Below, piece by piece: positions 55,351 through 64,000 of a DNA stretch of 64,000 bases (its first letter is position 1; each line of letters starts with the position of its first letter). The stretch spans positions 13,578,001 to 13,642,000 of the forward strand of contig OX387203.1 of NCBI GenBank assembly GCA_947561715.1. Reading direction: 5' to 3'. The position numbers and the translations under genes were made by a program. The notes beneath the pieces are model-generated. The model did not search any database, had not been told where the DNA came from, and was given only the letters and a program-made list of their open reading frames with translations. This DNA comes from Ascidia mentula (taxonomy: Eukaryota > Chordata > Ascidiacea > Phlebobranchia > Ascidiidae).

Positions 55351-58300
55351 CGTATGCTTGCCTTATTCAAATAGAATGTCGACTGGAGGGAATGGGGCGG
55401 AGGTTGGCCTGGTGGGCACTTGGAGTGGTTGGGACATCGCAAGCGCGTGGAATGGCAATTTCCAACACTGAGTGCCGCCGTATTTGCCACATTTGCATCG
55501 ACAAGGAGAGCATCCTAGCCTCTGGACAGCAATAGGGCATGGTGAGCAAGCATGCTCTGTGACGTCACAATTTCTATTGTGACAGAGGTCTACACGGTGG
55601 GCATTTCCCACCTCCGGTACTTATTCTCATAGAAATAAAATCATGCGCGCCCAAGTACAAAAGCAGCCTGGCCGCTGTACAGTAATTTGGCATAATGAGC
55701 ACGAGCCGGCGTCGTCGACGCGGCAACGACGGCGGGGGGCCTTAACAAACGATTACGTAGTTAAAAAGTAGCCCGGACAGGACGTGATGCTTACCTTATT
55801 CAAATAGAATGTCGACTGGTGGCAGAAGGTCGGAGCTTGGCCTGGTGGGCACTTGGAGTGGTTGCGACATGGCAAGCACGTGGAATGGCGATTTTCAACA
55901 CTGAGAGTGCAGCGGTAATCACCACGCTTGCAACGACAGAAAAGTATGCCTGCCGCTGGACAGTAATTGGGCATAATGAGCACGAGCCGGCGTCGTCGAC
56001 GCGGCAACGACGGCGGGGGGCCTTTGCAAACGATTAAGTAGTTAAAAAGTAGCCCGGACAGGGCGTGATGCTTACCTTATTCAAATAGAATGTCGACTGG
56101 TGGCAGAAGGTCGGAGCTTGGCCTGGTGGGCACTTGGAGTGGTTGCGACATGGCAAGCACGTGGAATGGCAATTTTCAACACTGAGAGTGCAGCGGTAAT
56201 CACCACGCTTGCAACGACAGAAAAGTATGCCTGCCGCTGGACAGTAATTGGGCATAATGAGCACGAGCCGTCGTCGTCGACGCGGCAACGACGGCGGGGG
56301 GCCTTTGCAAACGATTAAGTAGTTAAAAAGTAGCCCGGACAGGGCGTGATGCTTACCTTATTCAAATAGAATGTCGACTGGAGGGAATGGGGCGGAGGTT
56401 GGCCTGGTGGGCACTTGGAGTGGTTGGGACATCGCAAGCGCGTGGAATGGCAATTTCCAACACTGAGTGCCGCCGTATTTGCCACATTTGCATCGACAAG
56501 GAGAGCATCCTAGCCTCTGGACAGCAATAGGGCATGGTGAGCAAGCATGCTCTGTGACGTCACAATTTCTATTGTGACAGAGGTCTACACGGTGGGCATT
56601 TCCCACCTCCGGTACTTATTCTCATAGAAATAAAATCATGCGCGCCCAAGTACAAAAGCAGCCTGGCCGCTGTACAGTAATTTGGCATAATGAGCACGAG
56701 CCGGCGTCGTCGACGCGGCAACGACGGCGGGGGGCCTTAACAAACGATTACGTAGTTAAAAAGTAGCCCGGACAGGACGTGATGCTTACCTTATTCAAAT
56801 AGAATGTCGACTGGTGGCAGAGGGTCGGAGCTTGGCCTGGTGGGCACTTGGAGTGGTTGCGACATGGCAAGCACGTGGAATGGCGATTTTCAACACTGAG
56901 AGTGCAGCGGTAATCACCACGCTTGCAACGACAGAAAAGTATGCCTGCCGCTGGACAGTAATTGGGCATAATGAGCACGAGCCGTCGTCGTCGACGCGGC
57001 AACGACGGCGGGGGGCCTTTGCAAACGATTAAGTAGTTAAAAAGTAGCCCGGACAGGGCGTGATGCTTACCTTATTCAAATAGAATGTCGACTGGAGGGA
57101 ATGGGGCGGAGGTTGGCCTGGTGGGCACTTGGAGTGGTTGGGACATCGCAAGCGCGTGGAATGGCAATTTCCAACACTGAGTGCCGCCGTATTTGCCACA
57201 TTTGCATCGACAAGGAGAGCATCCTAGCCTCTGGACAGCAATAGGGCATGGTGAGCAAGCATGCTCTGTGACGTCACAATTTCTATTGTGACAGAGGTCT
57301 ACACGGTGGGCATTTCCCACCTCCGGTACTTATTCTCATAGAAATAAAATCATGCGCGCCCAAGTACAAAAGCAGCCTGGCCGCTGTACAGTAATTTGGC
57401 ATAATGAGCACGAGCCGGCGTCGTCGACGCGGCAACGACGGCGGGGGGCCTTAACAAACGATTACGTAGTTAAAAAGTAGCCCGGACAGGACGTGATGCT
57501 TACCTTATTCAAATAGAATGTCGACTGGTGGCAGAAGGTCGGAGCTTGGCCTGGTGGGCACTTGGAGTGGTTGCGACATGGCAAGCACGTGGAATGGCGA
57601 TTTTCAACACTGAGAGTGCAGCGGTAATCACCACGCTTGCAACGACAGAAAAGTATGCCTGCCGCTGGACAGTAATTGGGCATAATGAGCACGAGCCGGC
57701 GTCGTCGACGCGGCAACGACGGCGGGGGGCCTTTGCAAACGATTAAGTAGTTAAAAAGTAGCCCGGACAGGGCGTGATGCTTACCTTATTCAAATAGAAT
57801 GTCGACTGGTGGCAGAAGGTCGGAGCTTGGCCTGGTGGGCACTTGGAGTGGTTGCGACATGGCAAGCACGTGGAATGGCAATTTTCAACACTGAGAGTGC
57901 AGCGGTAATCACCACGCTTGCAACGACAGAAAAGTATGCCTGCCGCTGGACAGTAATTGGGCATAATGAGCACGAGCCGTCGTCGTCGACGCGGCAACGA
58001 CGGCGGGGGGCCTTTGCAAACGATTAAGTAGTTAAAAAGTAGCCCGGACAGGGCGTGATGCTTACCTTATTCAAATAGAATGTCGACTGGAGGGAATGGG
58101 GCGGAGGTTGGCCTGGTGGGCACTTGGAGTGGTTGGGACATCGCAAGCGCGTGGAATGGCAATTTCCAACACTGAGTGCCGCCGTATTTGCCACATTTGC
58201 ATCGACAAGGAGAGCATCCTAGCCTCTGGACAGCAATAGGGCATGGTGAGCAAGCATGCTCTGTGACGTCACAATTTCTATTGTGACAGAGGTCTACACG

Positions 58301-61300
58301 GTGGGCATTTCCCACCTCCGGTACTTATTCTCATAGAAATAAAATCATGCGCGCCCAAGTACAAAAGCAGCCTGGCCGCTGTACAGTAATTTGGCATAAT
58401 GAGCACGAGCCGGCGTCGTCGACGCGGCAACGACGGCGGGGGGCCTTAACAAACGATTACGTAGTTAAAAAGTAGCCCGGACAGGACGTGATGCTTACCT
58501 TATTCAAATAGAATGTCGACTGGTGGCAGAAGGTCGGAGCTTGGCCTGGTGGGCACTTGGAGTGGTTGCGACATGGCAAGCACGTGGAATGGCGATTTTC
58601 AACACTGAGAGTGCAGCGGTAATCACCACGCTTGCAACGACAGAAAAGTATGCCTGCCGCTGGACAGTAATTGGGCATAATGAGCACGAGCCGGCGTCGT
58701 CGACGCGGCAACGACGGCGGGGGGCCTTTGCAAACGATTAAGTAGTTAAAAAGTAGCCCGGACAGGGCGTGATGCTTACCTTATTCAAATAGAATGTCGA
58801 CTGGTGGCAGAAGGTCGGAGCTTGGCCTGGTGGGCACTTGGAGTGGTTGCGACATGGCAAGCACGTGGAATGGCAATTTTCAACACTGAGAGTGCAGCGG
58901 TAATCACCACGCTTGCAACGACAGAAAAGTATGCCTGCCGCTGGACAGTAATTGGGCATAATGAGCACGAGCCGTCGTCGTCGACGCGGCAACGACGGCG
59001 GGGGGCCTTTGCAAACGATTAAGTAGTTAAAAAGTAGCCCGGACAGGGCGTGATGCTTACCTTATTCAAATAGAATGTCGACTGGAGGGAATGGGGCGGA
59101 GGTTGGCCTGGTGGGCACTTGGAGTGGTTGGGACATCGCAAGCGCGTGGAATGGCAATTTCCAACACTGAGTGCCGCCGTATTTGCCACATTTGCATCGA
59201 CAAGGAGAGCATCCTAGCCTCTGGACAGCAATAGGGCATGGTGAGCAAGCATGCTCTGTGACGTCACAATTTCTATTGTGACAGAGGTCTACACGGTGGG
59301 CATTTCCCACCTCCGGTACTTATTCTCATAGAAATAAAATCATGCGCGCCCAAGTACAAAAGCAGCCTGGCCGCTGTACAGTAATTTGGCATAATGAGCA
59401 CGAGCCGGCGTCGTCGACGCGGCAACGACGGCGGGGGGCCTTAACAAACGATTACGTAGTTAAAAAGTAGCCCGGACAGGACGTGATGCTTACCTTATTC
59501 AAATAGAATGTCGACTGGTGGCAGAGGGTCGGAGCTTGGCCTGGTGGGCACTTGGAGTGGTTGCGACATGGCAAGCACGTGGAATGGCGATTTTCAACAC
59601 TGAGAGTGCAGCGGTAATCACCACGCTTGCAACGACAGAAAAGTATGCCTGCCGCTGGACAGTAATTGGGCATAATGAGCACGAGCCGTCGTCGTCGACG
59701 CGGCAACGACGGCGGGGGGCCTTTGCAAACGATTAAGTAGTTAAAAAGTAGCCCGGACAGGGCGTGATGCTTACCTTATTCAAATAGAATGTCGACTGGA
59801 GGGAATGGGGCGGAGGTTGGCCTGGTGGGCACTTGGAGTGGTTGGGACATCGCAAGCGCGTGGAATGGCAATTTCCAACACTGAGTGCCGCCGTATTTGC
59901 CACATTTGCATCGACAAGGAGAGCATCCTAGCCTCTGGACAGCAATAGGGCATGGTGAGCAAGCATGCTCTGTGACGTCACAATTTCTATTGTGACAGAG
60001 GTCTACACGGTGGGCATTTCCCACCTCCGGTACTTATTCTCATAGAAATAAAATCATGCGCGCCCAAGTACAAAAGCAGCCTGGCCGCTGTACAGTAATT
60101 TGGCATAATGAGCACGAGCCGGCGTCGTCGACGCGGCAACGACGGCGGGGGGCCTTAACAAACGATTACGTAGTTAAAAAGTAGCCCGGACAGGACGTGA
60201 TGCTTACCTTATTCAAATAGAATGTCGACTGGTGGCAGAAGGTCGGAGCTTGGCCTGGTGGGCACTTGGAGTGGTTGCGACATGGCAAGCACGTGGAATG
60301 GCGATTTTCAACACTGAGAGTGCAGCGGTAATCACCACGCTTGCAACGACAGAAAAGTATGCCTGCCGCTGGACAGTAATTGGGCATAATGAGCACGAGC
60401 CGGCGTCGTCGACGCGGCAACGACGGCGGGGGGCCTTTGCAAACGATTAAGTAGTTAAAAAGTAGCCCGGACAGGGCGTGATGCTTACCTTATTCAAATA
60501 GAATGTCGACTGGTGGCAGAAGGTCGGAGCTTGGCCTGGTGGGCACTTGGAGTGGTTGCGACATGGCAAGCACGTGGAATGGCAATTTTCAACACTGAGA
60601 GTGCAGCGGTAATCACCACGCTTGCAACGACAGAAAAGTATGCCTGCCGCTGGACAGTAATTGGGCATAATGAGCACGAGCCGTCGTCGTCGACGCGGCA
60701 ACGACGGCGGGGGGCCTTTGCAAACGATTAAGTAGTTAAAAAGTAGCCCGGACAGGGCGTGATGCTTACCTTATTCAAATAGAATGTCGACTGGAGGGAA
60801 TGGGGCGGAGGTTGGCCTGGTGGGCACTTGGAGTGGTTGGGACATCGCAAGCGCGTGGAATGGCAATTTCCAACACTGAGTGCCGCCGTATTTGCCACAT
60901 TTGCATCGACAAGGAGAGCATCCTAGCCTCTGGACAGCAATAGGGCATGGTGAGCAAGCATGCTCTGTGACGTCACAATTTCTATTGTGACAGAGGTCTA
61001 CACGGTGGGCATTTCCCACCTCCGGTACTTATTCTCATAGAAATAAAATCATGCGCGCCCAAGTACAAAAGCAGCCTGGCCGCTGTACAGTAATTTGGCA
61101 TAATGAGCACGAGCCGGCGTCGTCGACGCGGCAACGACGGCGGGGGGCCTTAACAAACGATTACGTAGTTAAAAAGTAGCCCGGACAGGACGTGATGCTT
61201 ACCTTATTCAAATAGAATGTCGACTGGTGGCAGAAGGTCGGAGCTTGGCCTGGTGGGCACTTGGAGTGGTTGCGACATGGCAAGCACGTGGAATGGCGAT

Positions 61301-62460
61301 TTTCAACACTGAGAGTGCAGCGGTAATCACCACGCTTGCAACGACAGAAAAGTATGCCTGCCGCTGGACAGTAATTGGGCATAATGAGCACGAGCCGGCG
61401 TCGTCGACGCGGCAACGACGGCGGGGGGCCTTTGCAAACGATTAAGTAGTTAAAAAGTAGCCCGGACAGGGCGTGATGCTTACCTTATTCAAATAGAATG
61501 TCGACTGGTGGCAGAAGGTCGGAGCTTGGCCTGGTGGGCACTTGGAGTGGTTGCGACATGGCAAGCACGTGGAATGGCAATTTTCAACACTGAGAGTGCA
61601 GCGGTAATCACCACGCTTGCAACGACAGAAAAGTATGCCTGCCGCTGGACAGTAATTGGGCATAATGAGCACGAGCCGTCGTCGTCGACGCGGCAACGAC
61701 GGCGGGGGGCCTTTGCAAACGATTAAGTAGTTAAAAAGTAGCCCGGACAGGGCGTGATGCTTACCTTATTCAAATAGAATGTCGACTGGAGGGAATGGGG
61801 CGGAGGTTGGCCTGGTGGGCACTTGGAGTGGTTGGGACATCGCAAGCGCGTGGAATGGCAATTTCCAACACTGAGTGCCGCCGTATTTGCCACATTTGCA
61901 TCGACAAGGAGAGCATCCTAGCCTCTGGACAGCAATAGGGCATGGTGAGCAAGCATGCTCTGTGACGTCACAATTTCTATTGTGACAGAGGTCTACACGG
62001 TGGGCATTTCCCACCTCCGGTACTTATTCTCATAGAAATAAAATCATGCGCGCCCAAGTACAAAAGCAGCCTGGCCGCTGTACAGTAATTTGGCATAATG
62101 AGCACGAGCCGGCGTCGTCGACGCGGCAACGACGGCGGGGGGCCTTAACAAACGATTACGTAGTTAAAAAGTAGCCCGGACAGGACGTGATGCTTACCTT
62201 ATTCAAATAGAATGTCGACTGGTGGCAGAGGGTCGGAGCTTGGCCTGGTGGGCACTTGGAGTGGTTGCGACATGGCAAGCACGTGGAATGGCGATTTTCA
62301 ACACTGAGAGTGCAGCGGTAATCACCACGCTTGCAACGACAGAAAAGTATGCCTGCCGCTGGACAGTAATTGGGCATAATGAGCACGAGCCGTCGTCGTC
62401 GACGCGGCAACGACGGCGGGGGGCCTTTGCAAACGATTAAGTAGTTAAAAAGTAGCCCGG
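55351..62460. repeat. Satellite array 4
   Basis: Satellite between elements C and D: 13 S1 and 8 S2 units, beginning with S2 and ending with S1a. S1b-S1c-S2 blocks (995 bp) alternate with S1a-S2 dimers (714 bp), making this the richest of the arrays in the b-c pair. No gene is seen. Confidence 0.97.
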
Positions 62461-62470
62461 ATACTATTTT

Positions 62471-62498
62471 ATTCGGGGCACATCCTGTCCCCACGAAT
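62471..62498 (-). other. Terminal 3' hairpin of element D
   Basis: Same sequence and fold as in element B: ATTCG/CGAAT outer stem and GGG/CCC inner stem, ending 10 nt from the junction with the satellite. Confidence 0.7.
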
Positions 62499-62619
62499 AT
62501 CACATCAAAGTTGAACAAGGTAAAAGGAGAACGCAACGAATAAAGGAATGGGTTTGACAATACACAGCGAAAAAAAAAAAAGAAAACGCAAAACACATAA
62601 AAATAATCGCATGGGGAGC

Positions 62620-63010
62620 TATTGACCCCTAGTGGTTGGCTTAGTGTAGTGTAACTGACCACGTGTTGGCGCAGCTCAATGGCGGGCGAAGGCAATAGAC
62701 ACGAATGGCAACAGAAAGGAAAAGGAGCGTATCGGACTGTGTACCGACCCCTAGTGTTTAGTCTGGCGTGGTGTTACTGACCACGTGTATGCGCAACTTA
62801 ATGACGAGCGACAAGGGTGAACACGGATAATAACGCAAAAGGGAAAAAAAGGGCAACGGGAATCTGTATCGACCCCTAGTGCTTAGTTTGTGATGTGGCT
62901 TAAGACCACTCGCGGCGTAATTAACTGACGAGCGTGTAATAACGAGTGCGAGTACAAAAATGAAGGCACAATGGCGCACGCTTACCAAAGTAGGTGGCGT
63001 CATCTAGTGG
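62620..63010 (-). repeat. Tandem repeats in the 3' UTR of element D
   Basis: The word CCCCTAGTG recurs with CTAGTG starting at 62629, 62751 and 62876, and a weaker TCATCTAGTGG at 63004, giving periods of about 122-128 bp. The first two units carry ACTGACCACGTG; the third has a diverged AAGACCACTCGCGG. Element B has only two of the strong units, so the array has expanded or contracted between copies. Confidence 0.8.
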
Positions 63011-63119
63011 TAATTTTCTGGATATTTTCTAGTCCACGAGTGGGCGATAATGTACGAAGGGAAAAGACGCTAAATCGCGAGGCCAAGTTTAAAAATTTAT
63101 GTTCCGCGAGTGGGCGCTT

Positions 63120-64000
63120 TTATGGGGTGTCGGTATGCGTGATGTTGAGCGTGTTTACGACATCGGCCAGGATTTCCTCGAGAAAGGGGTTGTCCCTATT
63201 TCGCTGGACAGCAAGTCTTAAGCGAAAGGAGGATTTGCATGATGTTACTAAGTGGCGGGGTATGTCGTTGATGGGGCGTGTGTCGTGTTTAATTCTGTTG
63301 CGTGTTTTCCAGATAGTGTGTGTTAGTGCGGTGTTTAACAGTGCTCCTAATGTTTTTGTGTAGGGTGTTGTATTGTGAAGTTGTGGAAATGTGATGTGTA
63401 AAGGGGTGTCGAAAGGACAGGTGTTTAGGTCAGATAAAGTTCGAAAGATGCCGCGAATTAAGGTGAGCAGAGGTTGAATAGAAGGACAGTTGTGGAATAG
63501 GTGAGTAAAAGTTTCAAAGGGGAATTTGCACAGGTAGCAGTGGGGTTGTTGATCCAAAGGAAGGTAAGATTTTTGACAGTTTAACGGAAGAATTTTATGT
63601 GTTAGCCGAAAATTAAAGGTTTTGAGATAGTTTGGAAAGATTGGGTGGTGAATTTGGTGCCAGTCGTTAAAGGGATGTGGTGTGTTGGTTTCGTCGATGA
63701 TCCGGAGATAGAGGGGTTTGAGTTTTTTGGTCATGAGCTCAGTTTCGGTGAGTTTGAAAGATTTGAGAAGATTGAGAATATGAAGATAGTGCGGAGAAGG
63801 TGTTGAAGCGTGTGGAAGAAAGTTTCTAGAACGAAGGTCAAAAAGTTTGCTAAGGGGAAGTCCAATGTTGTATTCTATAAAGGAAAGTTGTGGAGAGGTT
63901 GGGGATTCCAAAAGGCGGTGATTGTAATATTGCTTTATAGGAGAGAGAAGTGATAGGTCAGCGTAGAGGGGAATGTTTGCCGCGCCGTAACCGCCATGGT
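63120..64000 (-). CDS. ORF2 of element D, partial (C-terminal part)
   Basis: The frame is open from the window edge to a stop at 63120-63122 and gives about 293 residues. It matches the last quarter of ORF2 of element B with few changes (for example LYADLSLL for LYSDLSLL, HQIHHP for HQIHQP). It includes the C-terminal CX2CX8HX4C knuckle (CYLC...H...C) and the conserved DDIPRHL/LADVV-type end region. The endonuclease and RT catalytic motifs are outside the window, so integrity of the whole ORF cannot be judged. Confidence 0.93.
   Translation of the reverse strand, partial: HGGYGAANIPLYADLSLLSPIKQYYNHRLLESPTSPQLSFIEYNIGLPLSKLFDLRSRNFLPHASTPSPHYLHILNLLKSFKLTETELMTKKLKPLYLRIIDETNTPHPFNDWHQIHHPIFPNYLKTFNFRLTHKILPLNCQKSYLPLDQQPHCYLCKFPFETFTHLFHNCPSIQPLLTLIRGIFRTLSDLNTCPFDTPLHITFPQLHNTTPYTKTLGALLNTALTHTIWKTRNRIKHDTRPINDIPRHLVTSCKSSFRLRLAVQRNRDNPFLEEILADVVNTLNITHTDTP

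Larger units (their letters stand above)
62461..64000 (-). mobile_element. Element D: LINE of family 2, cut by the window edge
   Basis: The 3' part of a third-of-a-dozen insertion series in the same site: GTAGCCCGG of an S1a unit joined to ATACTATTTTATTC, identical to the junction of element B. It comprises a 3' UTR of 659 bp (62461-63119) and the C-terminal portion of ORF2. The sequence is nearly identical to B, except that the 3' UTR has one more ~125-bp repeat unit and a slightly longer A-run. The 5' junction, ORF1 and the RT lie beyond the window. Confidence 0.92.

Overview
This window is eukaryotic heterochromatin, not a prokaryotic locus. About 45 kb is a highly uniform satellite. It is interrupted by four non-LTR retrotransposons (LINEs), all reading on the minus strand. 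No host gene, tRNA, rRNA or CRISPR is visible. The host cannot be named from the sequence. An invertebrate-like metazoan is plausible, but other eukaryotes that carry L1/Tx1-type LINEs are not excluded.

Layout: satellite array 1 (1-11546), element A (11547-17169), array 2 (17170-33690), element B (33691-39692), array 3 (39693-49654), element C (49655-55350), array 4 (55351-62460), element D (62461 to the window end, cut off). The satellite has two related monomers: S1, 281 bp, and S2, 433 bp, which is S1 plus about 152 bp. They alternate as a 714-bp dimer. Some places carry two S1 copies in a row, giving 995-bp blocks and a 2423-bp higher-order period in array 2. I count 76 S1 and 55 S2 units, including those clipped at junctions.

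The elements form two families: A and C (family 1), B and D (family 2). Each complete copy has a 5' leader with a conserved folded RNA; ORF1 with a conserved N-terminal domain, a CCHC zinc knuckle, a repeat-rich linker and a cysteine-rich tail; ORF2 with apurinic-type endonuclease, reverse transcriptase and a CCHC knuckle; and a 3' UTR that ends in a conserved hairpin and AATAAAATAG with no poly(A) tail. All seven visible ORFs are uninterrupted.

All four insertions lie at the same satellite position, the S1-to-S2 junction at GCCC(G), in the same orientation, with a few target bases lost instead of duplicated. This points to sequence-specific target-primed retrotransposition into a satellite. 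The proposed working parts are the ORF2 endonuclease that picks the site, the 3' hairpin as the reverse transcriptase's template handle, ORF1 as RNA-binding chaperone, and the leader fold as a translation or processing element. The roles of the hairpin and the leader are inferred from covariation, not shown.
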